Assembly: GCF_025506355.1 (NCBI RefSeq)
Contig: NZ_JANZYP010000012.1
Location: 92,816-156,815 of the forward strand
Length of the DNA stretch: 64,000 bases
Origin: Sphaerisporangium corydalis
GTDB lineage: Bacteria > Actinomycetota > Actinomycetes > Streptosporangiales > Streptosporangiaceae
Reading direction: 5' to 3'
A program made the position numbers and the translations under genes. Shown piece after piece: positions 24,629 through 33,306 of this stretch. The notes below the pieces were generated by a model. The model saw only the letters and a program-made list of their open reading frames with translations. It had not been told where the DNA came from and did no database searches. Numbering within the stretch: the first letter of the stretch is position 1; every line of letters starts with the position of its first letter.

Positions 24629-25657
24629 TTAGGCCGGTTGGGCGGGGGGTGCCGGGTCGCAGCGGGAGATGAGCTGGTCGCACATGTCGGCCAGGGCGTC
24701 GCGGGCGGGTGAGGCGGGCAGCGGGAGCAGGGCGCGCCTGGCGCGGTCCGCGTAGCGCTCCACTTCGGTGCGGGCCTCGGCGAGCCCGGGGGAGCGCTGG
24801 AGCAGCCGCGTCACGGTGGCCAGGTCGCCCGCGTCGGTGATGGGCCCCCCGGCCAGCATCCTGCGCAGCCGGGCCGGCCTGTTCCTGAGCCGCCCCTGGC
24901 CACGGCCTCGCACGCGCAGGGCCCGCAGCACCGGCAACGTGGCCACACCCTGACGCAGGTCGGCGTTGGCCGGTTTGCCCGCCCGCGCGGTCGGCTGGGT
25001 GACGTCCAGGACGTCGTCGGCGAGCTGGAAGGCGATGCCGAGCGCCTCACCGTAGGCCCCCAGCGCCTCAAGGTGGCCGGCGGGCGCGCCCGCGGCGTGC
25101 GCCCCCAGCCGCGTCGCGAGCGTGAACAGGGCCGCGGTCTTGTCGGCGATCACGCTCATGTAGTAGCGCTCCGGGTCGGCGTCCGGCCCCGCGCCCACCG
25201 TCTCGCGGAGCTGCCCGGTGACCAGCCGGGTCAGCATGCGGGCCTGCTCCTCCGCAGCGGCCGCTCCCAGCGGCGCCGCCAGCTCGGCGGCCCTGGCGAC
25301 CAGATAGTCACCGGCCAGGATGGCCACGCGGTTGCCCCACTTGGCGTTGATGCTCGGCACGCCGCGCCGGGTGGCCGCCTCGTCCATGACGTCGTCGTGG
25401 TACAGCGAGGCCACGTGCATGAGCTCGACGGCCGCCGCGGCGCGGACGACCTCGGGACGGTCGGGGTCGCCGAACCGCGCGGCCAGGAGCACCAGCGTGG
25501 GCCGCACCCGCTTGCCGCCCGCCGCGAGCAGGTGCGTGGCGACGGTGGTCAGGAACGGGTCGCCGGGGGTGTCCAAGGTGGTGCGGAGCAGGTCCTCCAC
25601 GGCGTCGAGCGAGCGGCGCGTCCAGGCGGCGAGGGTGTCGTCGGTGATGGTCGGCAC
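24629..25657 (-). CDS. Polyprenyl diphosphate synthase
   Basis: A 342-residue trans-isoprenyl diphosphate synthase. The first Asp-rich motif is DDVMD (88-92), preceded by GGKRVRP and ELMHVASLYH. The second motif is DDVLD within FQLADDVLDVTQP. Small residues (Ala83, Ser84) at the chain-length positions before the first motif suggest a long product, such as a menaquinone side chain of C30 or more; this is inference. An Arg-rich stretch (RVRGRGQGRLRNRPARLRR) near residue 245 lies in a usually variable loop. GTG start with a weak ribosome-binding site. It seems to be transcribed alone. Confidence 0.9.
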   Translation of the reverse strand: MPTITDDTLAAWTRRSLDAVEDLLRTTLDTPGDPFLTTVATHLLAAGGKRVRPTLVLLAARFGDPDRPEVVRAAAAVELMHVASLYHDDVMDEAATRRGVPSINAKWGNRVAILAGDYLVARAAELAAPLGAAAAEEQARMLTRLVTGQLRETVGAGPDADPERYYMSVIADKTAALFTLATRLGAHAAGAPAGHLEALGAYGEALGIAFQLADDVLDVTQPTARAGKPANADLRQGVATLPVLRALRVRGRGQGRLRNRPARLRRMLAGGPITDAGDLATVTRLLQRSPGLAEARTEVERYADRARRALLPLPASPARDALADMCDQLISRCDPAPPAQPA

Positions 25658-25925
25658 GGCCGCTCAGCCCCGTCGTCCACGAGCCGCGCGGGCGCCGCGC
25701 CGCCGCGTTCCGCGGCCGGGGGCGTCCGGGGACGTCGGCAAGAGCGATGTGGAAGGCAAGGTGTCCCCCTTGGTGGAAAGCGCGGAAGATCCGCACACCT
25801 CACGATCGCGCGATCACCCACCCCGGCGACTCCCCCCGGCACGGGAACCCCCTCCCCCGTACGGGGGAGAGACCCTGGACAGCGGGATTCCGGTGGTTCC
25901 AACAGGTCACTGGCCTGATCTGGTT

Positions 25926-26041
25926 AAGGGCCTCACTCCGCTCGGGCCGTGCTCTGAGGGCTTCGCCGGGTCCTTGCCAGGTCGTAGCCGCCTTGATACC
26001 GCGAAGCTCCAAGAAGACAGTCCGAGCGGAGCGAGGCCCTT
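25926..26041. repeat. Long imperfect inverted repeat between helicase and polyprenyl synthase genes
   Basis: Two 20-bp arms (25926-25945 and 26022-26041; 19 of 20 positions complementary; core GGGCCTCACTCCGCTCGG) enclose 76 bases. A second nested pair, GGCTTCGC near 25958 with GCGAAGC near 26001, lies inside. It begins 3 bases after the SNF2 stop. It could be the helicase terminator or a small repeat element. The rest of 25658-25925 holds no gene that I can support; it contains a CCCCCGTACGGGGG palindrome near 25853. Confidence 0.7.
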
Positions 26042-26044
26042 TGT

Positions 26045-28417
26045 TCAGGAGTCGGTGGTGGAAAGGGCGAGGCGGCGTTGCTCGGCTTCGACGATCTCGC
26101 GGGCCAGGGACTGCTCGGAGACGTCGAGGGCGTCGGGCGCCGACTCGGCCAGGTCGCTGCGCCGGGCGTAGGCGTCGAAGAGCCTGCTCTTGGTGCGGAG
26201 GATCTCCAGCATGCGCTGGTCCACGCTGTCGGCCGCCAGGATGCGGTGGACCTGGACCTTGCGCACCTGTCCCATGCGGTGGGCGCGGGCGACGGCCTGG
26301 CTCTCCATGGTCGGCTTGACCTGGGGCTCGCAGAGGACGACCACCGAGGCCGCCTGCAGGTTGAGCCCCACGCCGCCGGCCTGGATCTGGCAGAGCAGCA
26401 CCGCGTGCCCGTCGGCGCCGGTGAACTCGTCCACGATCTCCTGACGCCGGGCGGGCGGCAGCCCTCCGGAGATCGGCCCGTGAACCCGCCCGGCGGCTCC
26501 CCGGGCCGGGTCGGCGGCGTCCTGGATCGGGCCGGCGGCTCCCCAGACAGGGCCGGCGGCTCCCCAGACAGGGCCGGCGCCTCCCCGGACCGGATCGGCG
26601 GTGTCCCGGGTCGGCTCGGTGGCGTCCTGGGTCGGGCTCACGGCTTCCGGGGCGAGGTCGCCGGTGGGGTTCGCGGGGGTGAGGGCGGTTCGGACGGTGG
26701 ACAAAACGTCGCGGAAGTAGGAGAAGACGACGACCTTCAGTCCGGTGCCCGCCGCCTCCTCCACGATCTCGCACAGCCGTTCGAGCTTGGCCGACTTCTC
26801 CGGGACGGCGTACGCGGCGCGGCGCATGGCCATGAAGTTCCCGGCCGCCACGGCGGCCCGGTAGGCGTCGGAGTCGGCCGCGCTGAGCTCCTCCCACTCG
26901 TCCACGTGCACCAGATCGGGCAGTTCGGTGAGCACGTCCTGCTGGTTGCGCCGCAGGTAGGCGGGGGCGACGGCGCGGCGGAACGCCTCCGGGCCCGCGG
27001 CGGCGTCGCTGGCGCGGATCTCGGGGACCATCTCGGGCCGCAGGTAGCCGACCAGGGTGCGGAACTCCTCGACGCGGTTCTCCATCGGGGTCCCGGTCAG
27101 GAAGAGCACCCGGCCGGTGCGTGCGCACCACCGGGCCACGGCCAGGGACCGCCGGGCCTCGGGGTTCTTCACATAGTGCGCCTCGTCGACCACCAGCATG
27201 CCGAGCGTCACCTCGGCGGGGACCTCCAGCCGGTGCAGCGCGTCGATCGTGGTCACCGCGACCCCGCCGCCGCGCACCCATTCCGCCAGGGCGCCCGTAC
27301 GGTCCGACCCGTGCACGCGGAAGGGCCTGAGGGTGCTGCGCGTCTCGATCTCGCGGCACCAGTTGATCAGCACGCTGGCCGGGCAGGCGACCAGGAAGTG
27401 GGTGTGGCCCCCGGCCCGGAGGTGCGCGAGGGCGGCGATGGCCTGGATGGTCTTGCCGAGCCCCATCTCGTCGCCGAGGATCACCCGGCCCTGGGCGAGG
27501 GCGAAGCGGGCGCCGAACGCCTGGTAGCCGCGCAGCGAGACCCGCCGGTGGGTGTCGTCCAGCGCCTGGGCGTTGACCCGGGCGGACAGGTCGCTCGGGA
27601 CGAACCCCTCAGAGGCGACCCGGTCGGGTTCCAGGGCGGCGATCTCGGCGAGCAGGCTGTAGTACTCGGGCGCCTGGATCTCGAAGTCGATCCACGCCTC
27701 GACGGCCTGGACGGGCGGGCGGAGCAGGTCCACGGCGGCCTGGGCGAGCAGCATCCGGGTGCCGCTCGCGGCCGATTCCGCCAGGAACGCGCCGATGCGC
27801 GCCAGCGACTCCCGCGCCCGCTCGCGTCCCGCGCGGCCGGCGAGCATCATCCGCAGCCACCCCTGGGCGGGCCGGGCGCCGGGCAGCAGCGGGGTCAGCC
27901 TCGCGTCGACCGCCGTGGCGGCGTCGCAGGCCCGCGTGAGGTCGGGGCCGGCGGTCACCAGCCGGTTCAGCGCGACCAGCAGCGCCGTCGCCCGGGGGTC
28001 GCGCCGCTCGACGTCGATGCGCAAGGTGACGGTCTCCTCGGCGGCGCGCGCGATCTGCCCGGCGGCGGCGATCACCTGGGCGGCGGTGCGGGCGCCGACG
28101 CCGGGGACGAGCTGGAGCGCGTACGGGGTGGCGTCCAGGACGTCCTTGACGGTCGCGTAGCCGGCCTGCTCGATCGCGCCGAGGCGCAGCCGCCCGCCGG
28201 TGACGTCCTTCAGGCGGGCGACGGGGATGGCGGCCAGCTCGTCCCTGGCCAGCTCCGCCCGCAGCCCGGCCAGGGCCCGCTGGACCTCGTCCCTGGCGCG
28301 CGCGTGGTCGGCGAGCAGGGTGCGGGACTCGGAGAGGAGGCGGCCGGCCTGGAGCAGGATCGCCCTGGCCTGCCTGGTGGTGGGCGCCCGCGCCTCCCCG
28401 GCCGTCACCTCGCCCAC
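26045..28417 (-). CDS. SNF2-family DEAD/DEAH-box helicase
   Basis: A 790-residue Swi2/Snf2 ATPase. The N-terminal region (about 1-290) includes a helix-hairpin-helix-like part (YALQLVPGVGARTAAQVIAA). Then comes the RecA-like ATPase core: Walker A DEMGLGKT (316-323), DEAH box VVDEAHYVKN, motif III LFLTGTPMENRVEEF. The second core has ILLCQIQAGGVGLNLQAA-type motif V and motif VI QAVARAHRMGQVRKV. It likely remodels protein-DNA or R-loop structures. Between helicase motifs IV and V lies a non-family insert of about 55 residues of Asp/Ala/Gly/Pro repeats (near 585-640) encoded by 21-bp tandem repeats. GTG start. Confidence 0.92.
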   Translation of the reverse strand: MGEVTAGEARAPTTRQARAILLQAGRLLSESRTLLADHARARDEVQRALAGLRAELARDELAAIPVARLKDVTGGRLRLGAIEQAGYATVKDVLDATPYALQLVPGVGARTAAQVIAAAGQIARAAEETVTLRIDVERRDPRATALLVALNRLVTAGPDLTRACDAATAVDARLTPLLPGARPAQGWLRMMLAGRAGRERARESLARIGAFLAESAASGTRMLLAQAAVDLLRPPVQAVEAWIDFEIQAPEYYSLLAEIAALEPDRVASEGFVPSDLSARVNAQALDDTHRRVSLRGYQAFGARFALAQGRVILGDEMGLGKTIQAIAALAHLRAGGHTHFLVACPASVLINWCREIETRSTLRPFRVHGSDRTGALAEWVRGGGVAVTTIDALHRLEVPAEVTLGMLVVDEAHYVKNPEARRSLAVARWCARTGRVLFLTGTPMENRVEEFRTLVGYLRPEMVPEIRASDAAAGPEAFRRAVAPAYLRRNQQDVLTELPDLVHVDEWEELSAADSDAYRAAVAAGNFMAMRRAAYAVPEKSAKLERLCEIVEEAAGTGLKVVVFSYFRDVLSTVRTALTPANPTGDLAPEAVSPTQDATEPTRDTADPVRGGAGPVWGAAGPVWGAAGPIQDAADPARGAAGRVHGPISGGLPPARRQEIVDEFTGADGHAVLLCQIQAGGVGLNLQAASVVVLCEPQVKPTMESQAVARAHRMGQVRKVQVHRILAADSVDQRMLEILRTKSRLFDAYARRSDLAESAPDALDVSEQSLAREIVEAEQRRLALSTTDS
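26529..26591 (-). repeat. 21-bp tandem repeat inside the SNF2 helicase gene
   Basis: Two perfect 21-base units (26529-26549 and 26550-26570) and a degenerate third unit to 26591. Each encodes a GAAGPVW-type heptapeptide; the frame is preserved. Confidence 0.85.
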
Positions 28418-28541
28418 ATCTCCGCCCTTCGCCGCGACTGGGTCACATGATTACACGTGCCGGGCACGCCGCGGCCACAACTCGTGTGCGAGGCCGCCAA
28501 ACTGGGCATTTAGTCTTATATCGGGGGAAAGGGCGTTAACG

Positions 28542-29504
28542 ATGCGTCGACGGCAGGTGCTCGCGCTCGGCGCCGGGCTCGTCACCCTGGCCGCCGGCTG
28601 CGGAAGCGCCACCGGCTCGCGCAAGCTCGCCTCGACGTCCCTGTCGATGATGGTCCCCGGCCCGTACGGAGGCGAGGCGGACCGGCTCGCCCGCTCGCTC
28701 ACGGGCGCGGCCGAGCGGGACGGCCTGGTGGGACGCCTGCGGGTGGTCGACCGCCCGGCGCGCGCCGCGCTGGCCGAGTTCACCCGGGCGCGCCGCGCCG
28801 ACCAGGTGCTGCTCGCCGAGCCCGCGCTGGTCTGCACCGTGCCCCCGGTCCGGCAGGCCACGGCCTTCGCCGGGACCACCCCGCTGGCCCGGCTCTGCGG
28901 CCAGTGGGAGGTGCTGGTCGTCCCGGCCGCCTCCCGCCTCGCGACGTTCGGGGCCTTCGCCGACGCCATGCGGCGCGACCCGGCCCGGGTGGCGGTCGGC
29001 GGCAGGGCCGAGGGCGGGGTCGACCACCTGCTGTTCGGCATGCTCGCCCAGAGCCTCGGCGTGGACGCCCGCACGCTGCACTACGTGGCCTACCCGACCA
29101 GCGCCGAGGCGGTCACCGCGCTCGCCGGCGGGCGGGTGGCGGCGGCCCTCGGCGGCCACGCCGGAGTGCGCGACCGCGTGCGGACAGGGGAGCTCCACGC
29201 GCTCGCGGTCTCCTCGCCCGACCGCATCCAGGGCGTGCGGGCCCCGACACTGCTGGAGTGCGACGTCCACCTGTCCTGCGCCGACTGGCGCGGCCTGCTC
29301 GGCTCGGCCGACCTGCCCGACGAGGACCGGGCGGCCCTGTCCGGCCTGTGCCACGACGTCGCCGAGTCGGCCCGCTGGACCGAGCTGTGCGCGCGCGACG
29401 GCTGGACGCCGCTCTACCTGGAGGGCGAGGACTTCCGCCAGTGGCTGCGCGTGGAGACCGCCCGGCTGGGCCGCGCACTCGGCGACCTCGGCCTGCGCGT
29501 GTGA
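28542..29504 (+). CDS. TctC/Bug-family substrate-binding lipoprotein (orphan)
   Basis: A 320-residue periplasmic-binding-type protein of the tripartite tricarboxylate transporter (TctC/Bug) family. The lipobox is LVTLAAGC with lipidated Cys20. Family-like blocks are MVPGPYGGEADRLAR, PLARLCGQWEVLVVPAAS, FADAMRRDPARVAVGG and the C-terminal YLEGEDFRQWLRVE. No TctA/TctB membrane subunits are in the window, so it may serve a transporter elsewhere or act as a sensor. The start ATG follows a G-rich run (GGGGGAAAGGG). Its 3' end carries a 36-bp-period duplication that includes the stop codon. Confidence 0.8.
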   Translation: MRRRQVLALGAGLVTLAAGCGSATGSRKLASTSLSMMVPGPYGGEADRLARSLTGAAERDGLVGRLRVVDRPARAALAEFTRARRADQVLLAEPALVCTVPPVRQATAFAGTTPLARLCGQWEVLVVPAASRLATFGAFADAMRRDPARVAVGGRAEGGVDHLLFGMLAQSLGVDARTLHYVAYPTSAEAVTALAGGRVAAALGGHAGVRDRVRTGELHALAVSSPDRIQGVRAPTLLECDVHLSCADWRGLLGSADLPDEDRAALSGLCHDVAESARWTELCARDGWTPLYLEGEDFRQWLRVETARLGRALGDLGLRV

Positions 29505-29596
29505 CACGGCCCTTACCGTGACTCCGGCCTGCGCGTGTGACACGGCCCGCACGGGTGACACGGCCCTTACCGTGACCCTCGTCCTGCGCGTATGAC
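29490..29596 (+). repeat. Tandem duplication of the TctC-like gene 3' end with small hairpins
   Basis: A 23-base block starting GGCCTGCGCGTGTGACACGG occurs at 29490-29512 (spanning the TGA stop) and at 29526-29548, period 36. A third partial copy (GTCCTGCGCGTATGAC) lies at 29581-29596. CACGG-CCCTTA-CCGTG hairpins recur within and may end the transcript. Confidence 0.8.
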
Positions 29597-29641
29597 GCAT
29601 CCTTCGCCTAGGGGGAGGGTGGCGGTACGTGACGACCTCGA

Positions 29642-29655
29642 ACACAACCTGTAGG
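29642..29655 (+). promoter_or_regulatory. Putative NrdR box 1
   Basis: ACACAACCTGTAGG resembles the NrdR box family (ACAC-A-TnTnG). It is exactly 31 bp from the second box, three helical turns, as usual for NrdR box pairs upstream of ribonucleotide reductase operons. Confidence 0.6.
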
Positions 29656-29657
29656 GG

Positions 29658-29688
29658 TTGTTGTGCGGGTGGCCACTAGATGTAGGAT
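29658..29688 (+). promoter_or_regulatory. Putative nrdAB promoter
   Basis: TTGTTG (29658-29663) and TAGGAT (29683-29688) are separated by 19 bases. The -10 overlaps the second NrdR-like box, so NrdR binding would exclude RNA polymerase. Confidence 0.5.
29673..29686 (+). promoter_or_regulatory. Putative NrdR box 2
   Basis: CCACTAGATGTAGG matches box 1 at 10 of 14 positions and overlaps the -10 element of the predicted nrdAB promoter. Confidence 0.6.
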
Positions 29689-29694
29689 CCTGAT

Positions 29695-29870
29695 CGTTGC
29701 TGGTTCGCCCTTGGGGCGAGGCAAGAGGGAACCTGGTGCGATTCCGGGGCTGCCCCGCAGCGGTGAGCGGGAACGACCGCCGTCATTCGAGCACTGGGCC
29801 GGCCCCGGCCTGGGAAGCGACGGCCAGTAGGCACGAGCCAGGCGCCCGCGAGTCCGAAGACCTGCCGGTG
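29695..29870 (+). ncRNA. Cobalamin (AdoCbl) riboswitch
   Basis: The leader has the class's conserved order: GGGAACCTGGTGCGATTCCG, then GGGGCTGCCCCGCAGCGGTGA, GCACTGGGCC and GACGGCCAGTAGG, ending with the B12 box AGTCCGAAGACCTGCC (29851-29866). It precedes nrdA by about 130 bases. In Streptomyces coelicolor the class Ia nrdABS operon is known to be shut off by coenzyme B12 through such a riboswitch; the same logic is expected here. Confidence 0.93.
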
Positions 29871-29900
29871 ACGTGTCGTCCAGGCCCCGAGGGAGGGCCG

Positions 29901-29928
29901 CGGGCGGGGTTTCCGGCGTGCCCGCCCG
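29901..29928 (+). terminator. Riboswitch expression-platform hairpin
   Basis: CGGGCGGG (29901-29908) pairs with CCCGCCCG (29921-29928) between the B12 box and the nrdA ribosome-binding site. This is a plausible B12-dependent terminator or attenuator stem. Confidence 0.55.
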
Positions 29929-29997
29929 GCGGGTCCACCGGTCGTGCTCCGACGCGTGCTCCCACAGCGGGGATCCGAACGCTATGAGGGAGAGCAC

Positions 29998-32241
29998 ATG
30001 ACCGTGACACGCGACCTGCCGGCGCCGATCCGGGAGGATCAGGCGGCGAGGCGGCTCGCCATCGAGGAGGCCGCCGCCCGGGTCGTCACCGACCCCGCCA
30101 ACTCCCGGCTCGCCGCGGGGCTGCTGGCGGCGGAGATCGTGGACGAGGCCGCGGCGCACGGGGTGCGGTCGTTCTCGGACTCGATCGCCGCCACGCACGC
30201 GGCCGGACTCGTCCAGGACGCCCTGAACGCGTTCGTCCAGGCCCACCAGGCCGAGCTGGACGACCTGGTCGACCCCGACGGGGACGCCAGGTTCGAGTAC
30301 TTCGGGCTGCGCACCGTCTACGACCGCTACCTGCTGCGCCACCCGGTGACCCGTGGCGTCCTGGAACGGCCGCAGCACTTCTTCCTGCGCGTGGCGTGCG
30401 GCCTGGCCGGAACCGTCGCCGAGGCCGCCGAGCTCTACCGGCTCATGTCCACGCTGTCGTACCTGCCCAGCTCGCCGACGCTGTTCAACTCCGGGTCCCG
30501 TCGCCCGCAGCTGTCGTCCTGCTTCCTGCTCGACTCGCCCCGCGACGAGCTGGAGGCCATCTACGAGCGTTACGGCCAGGTCGCGCGCCTGTCGAAGTAC
30601 GCGGGCGGCATCGGCATCTCCTACACCCGCGTGCGGTCGCGCGGCTCGCTCATCCGGGGCACCAACGGGCACTCCAACGGCATCGTCCCCTGGCTGCGCA
30701 CGCTCGACTCCAGCGTGGCGGCCGTGAACCAGGGCGGCCGGCGCAAGGGCGCCGCCTGCGTGTACCTCGAACCCTGGCACGCCGACGTCGAGGACTTCCT
30801 CGAGCTGCGCGACAACACCGGCGAGGACGCGCGGCGCACCCACAACCTCAACCTGGCGAACTGGATCCCCGACGAGTTCATGCGCCGCGTCGAGGACGAC
30901 GGCGTGTGGTCGCTGTTCGACCCCAAGGAGGTTCCCGAGCTGGTCGACCTGTGGGGCGACGCGTTCGACGCCGCGTACCGCGCCGCCGAGGCCGCCGGGC
31001 GGTACGCCCGCCAGGTGCCCGCCAGGGCCCTGTACGGCCGCATGATGCGCACGCTCGCCCAGACCGGCAACGGCTGGATGACCTTCAAGGACGCCGCCAA
31101 CCGGGCCTCCAACCAGACCGCCCGCCCCGAGAACGTCATCCACCTGTCCAACCTGTGCACCGAGATCCTCGAGGTGACCAGCGACGCCGAGACCGCGGTG
31201 TGCAACCTCGGCTCGGTCAACCTGGCCGCCCACCTCGGGGAGGACGGGGTCGACTGGGCGCGGCTGCGCGCCACGGTGGCGACGGCCGTCCGCTTCCTGG
31301 ACGCCTCCATCGACCGGGGGTTCTACCCGACGCCCGAGGCCGAGGCGGCCAACCTGCGCTGGCGGCCCATCGGCCTCGGCGTGATGGGCCTGGCCGACGT
31401 CTTCTTCGCGCTGCGGCTCCCGTTCGACTCCCCTGAGGCGCTCGCGCTGTCCACGCGGATCGCCGAGGAGATGGCCCTGGCCGCCTATGGCGCCTCCGCT
31501 GCCCTCGCGCGGTCGCGGGGGACGCACCCGTCGTACGCCGACACGCGCGCCGCCGGCGGCGTCCTGCACCTGGACCACTTCCCGGCCGCGAACCCGGCGC
31601 ACCCCGCCGAGTGGGCGGCCCTGCGGGAGACCATCGCCGAGACCGGCCTGCGGAACTCGCTGCTCCTGGCCGTCGCCCCGACCGCGACCATCGCCTCGAT
31701 CGCCGGATGCTACGAGTGCGTCGAGCCGCAGGTGTCCAACGTGTTCAAGCGCGAGACGCTGTCGGGCGAGTTCCTCCAGGTCAACCGCTACCTGGTCCGC
31801 GACCTCCAGGGCCTTGGGCTGTGGAACCCGCAGATCAGGGACGAGCTCAAGCGCGCCGACGGGTCGGTCCAGGGCATCGCCGCGATCCCGGAAGAGGTCA
31901 GGGGCCTGTACCGCACCGCCTGGGAGCTGCCGCAGAAGTCCCTGATCGACCTGGCCGCCGCGCGGCAGCCGTACATCGACCAGTCGCAGTCGCTCAACCT
32001 GTTCATGGCGACCCCGACGATCGGCAAGCTGTCCTCGATGTACGCCTACGCCTGGCGGGCCGGTTTGAAGACCACCTACTACCTGCGCTCGCGCCCGGCC
32101 ACGCGCATCGCGCAGACCACCGTGGCCGCCGAGGCCCTGGCCGTTGCCCCCGTGGCCCCCGGGGCGCGCGCGGCCGTGCCCGACCCGGACGCGGTCGCGT
32201 GCTCCCTTGAGAACCCCGAGATCTGTGAGGCGTGCCAGTGA
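29998..32241 (+). CDS. nrdA: Class Ia ribonucleoside-diphosphate reductase, alpha subunit
   Basis: Reduces ribonucleoside diphosphates for DNA synthesis. It is 747 residues. Conserved catalytic regions are visible: LSSCFLLD (redox Cys), NGWMTFKDAANRASNQ with NLCTEIL, then VCNLGSVNLA, and the second redox Cys region. The C-terminal tail CSLENPEICEACQ carries the shuttling Cys pair typical of class Ia NrdA and excludes a B12-dependent NrdJ. An N-terminal ATP-cone is short or absent, with an atypical helical N-terminus (about 1-75). The stop overlaps the nrdB start. RBS GAGGGAGAG lies directly upstream. Regulated by a B12 riboswitch and probably NrdR. Confidence 0.96.
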   Translation: MTVTRDLPAPIREDQAARRLAIEEAAARVVTDPANSRLAAGLLAAEIVDEAAAHGVRSFSDSIAATHAAGLVQDALNAFVQAHQAELDDLVDPDGDARFEYFGLRTVYDRYLLRHPVTRGVLERPQHFFLRVACGLAGTVAEAAELYRLMSTLSYLPSSPTLFNSGSRRPQLSSCFLLDSPRDELEAIYERYGQVARLSKYAGGIGISYTRVRSRGSLIRGTNGHSNGIVPWLRTLDSSVAAVNQGGRRKGAACVYLEPWHADVEDFLELRDNTGEDARRTHNLNLANWIPDEFMRRVEDDGVWSLFDPKEVPELVDLWGDAFDAAYRAAEAAGRYARQVPARALYGRMMRTLAQTGNGWMTFKDAANRASNQTARPENVIHLSNLCTEILEVTSDAETAVCNLGSVNLAAHLGEDGVDWARLRATVATAVRFLDASIDRGFYPTPEAEAANLRWRPIGLGVMGLADVFFALRLPFDSPEALALSTRIAEEMALAAYGASAALARSRGTHPSYADTRAAGGVLHLDHFPAANPAHPAEWAALRETIAETGLRNSLLLAVAPTATIASIAGCYECVEPQVSNVFKRETLSGEFLQVNRYLVRDLQGLGLWNPQIRDELKRADGSVQGIAAIPEEVRGLYRTAWELPQKSLIDLAAARQPYIDQSQSLNLFMATPTIGKLSSMYAYAWRAGLKTTYYLRSRPATRIAQTTVAAEALAVAPVAPGARAAVPDPDAVACSLENPEICEACQ

Positions 32242-33236
32242 TGTTGCTCGACCCCGGAATGGACCTGACGTTGCGGCCGATGCGGTACCCGGAGTTCTAC
32301 GAGCGGTACCGGGCGGCGATCCGCAACACCTGGACGGTCGAGGAGGTGGACCTGCAGTCCGACCTCGCCGACCTGGCGAAGATGGACGCGGGGGAGCGGC
32401 ACCTGATCAACCGGCTGGTGGCCTTCTTCGCCACCGGCGACTCGATCGTGGCCAACAACCTGGTGCTCAACCTGTACACCCATGTGAACGCCCCCGAGGC
32501 GCGGCTGTACCTGTCGCGCCAGCTCTACGAGGAGGCCGTGCACGTCCAGTTCTACCTCACCTTGCTGGACACCTACCTGCCCGACCACGACGAGCGGGCC
32601 AAGGCGTTCGCGGCCGTGGAGCACATCCCCTCCATCAGGGACAAGGCGGAGTTCTGCTTCCGCTGGATCGACTCGATCAACGGGCTCACCCGCCTTGAGA
32701 CCCGGGACGACCGCCGGGCGTTCCTGCTCAACCTGATCTGCTTCGCCGCCTGCATCGAAGGACTGTTCTTCTACGGCGCCTTCGCCTACGTGTACTGGCT
32801 GCGCTCGCGGGGGCTGCTGGGCGGGCTGGCCACCGGGACGAACTGGGTGTTCCGCGACGAGTCCATGCACATGGAGTTCGCGTTCTCGGTCGTGGACACC
32901 GTGCGGGCCGAGGAGCCGGACCTGTTCGACGACGAGCTGGGCGGCATGGTGACCCGGATGGTCGAGGAGGCCGTCGCGGCCGAACTGGCCTTCGCCCGCG
33001 ACCTGTGCGGCGACGGCCTGGCCGGCATGAGCGCCGGCCAGATGCGCGAGTATCTGGAGTACGTCGCCGACCGGCGCCTGGCCCGCCTGGGCCTGCCGAT
33101 ACGGTACGGCACGGCCAACCCCTTCGCCTTCATGGAACTGCAGGACGTGCAGGAGCTGGCCAACTTCTTCGAGCGCAGGGTGTCGGCCTACCAGGTCGCG
33201 GTGGAAGGGAGCGTGCGCCTCGACGAGGCGTTCTGA
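32241..33236 (+). CDS. nrdB: Class Ia ribonucleoside-diphosphate reductase, beta subunit
   Basis: Radical-generating subunit, 331 residues. Di-iron/tyrosyl-radical residues are present: Asp67 (ATGDSIVANNLV), Glu98, His101 and Tyr105 (EEAVHVQFY, spacing E-x2-H-x3-Y), and the second Glu/His set around CIEGLFFYGAF and FRDESMHMEF. The conserved Tyr means a normal tyrosyl radical rather than a class Ic type. It starts on the last base of the nrdA stop codon (TGATG), so synthesis is coupled. The AraC-type regulator NrdS that follows in Streptomyces is absent; an MscS gene follows instead. Confidence 0.96.
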   Translation: MLLDPGMDLTLRPMRYPEFYERYRAAIRNTWTVEEVDLQSDLADLAKMDAGERHLINRLVAFFATGDSIVANNLVLNLYTHVNAPEARLYLSRQLYEEAVHVQFYLTLLDTYLPDHDERAKAFAAVEHIPSIRDKAEFCFRWIDSINGLTRLETRDDRRAFLLNLICFAACIEGLFFYGAFAYVYWLRSRGLLGGLATGTNWVFRDESMHMEFAFSVVDTVRAEEPDLFDDELGGMVTRMVEEAVAAELAFARDLCGDGLAGMSAGQMREYLEYVADRRLARLGLPIRYGTANPFAFMELQDVQELANFFERRVSAYQVAVEGSVRLDEAF

Positions 33237-33306
33237 TTCCCGCCTTTCCCCCCGCACACGGTAAGAAGGCCCGCGCACGGTACGACGGCACGAAGGGAGC
33301 GCGGCG

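Noticed and set aside
26078..28450. 790-codon open frame antisense to the SNF2 helicase
   Set aside because: All helicase motifs are in the minus-strand frame; the plus frame has none and is shadow coding.
29998..32241. Reading nrdA as B12-dependent NrdJ because of the cobalamin riboswitch
   Set aside because: The C-terminal Cys tail and the overlapping nrdB show class Ia; the riboswitch fits the known B12 repression of class Ia operons.
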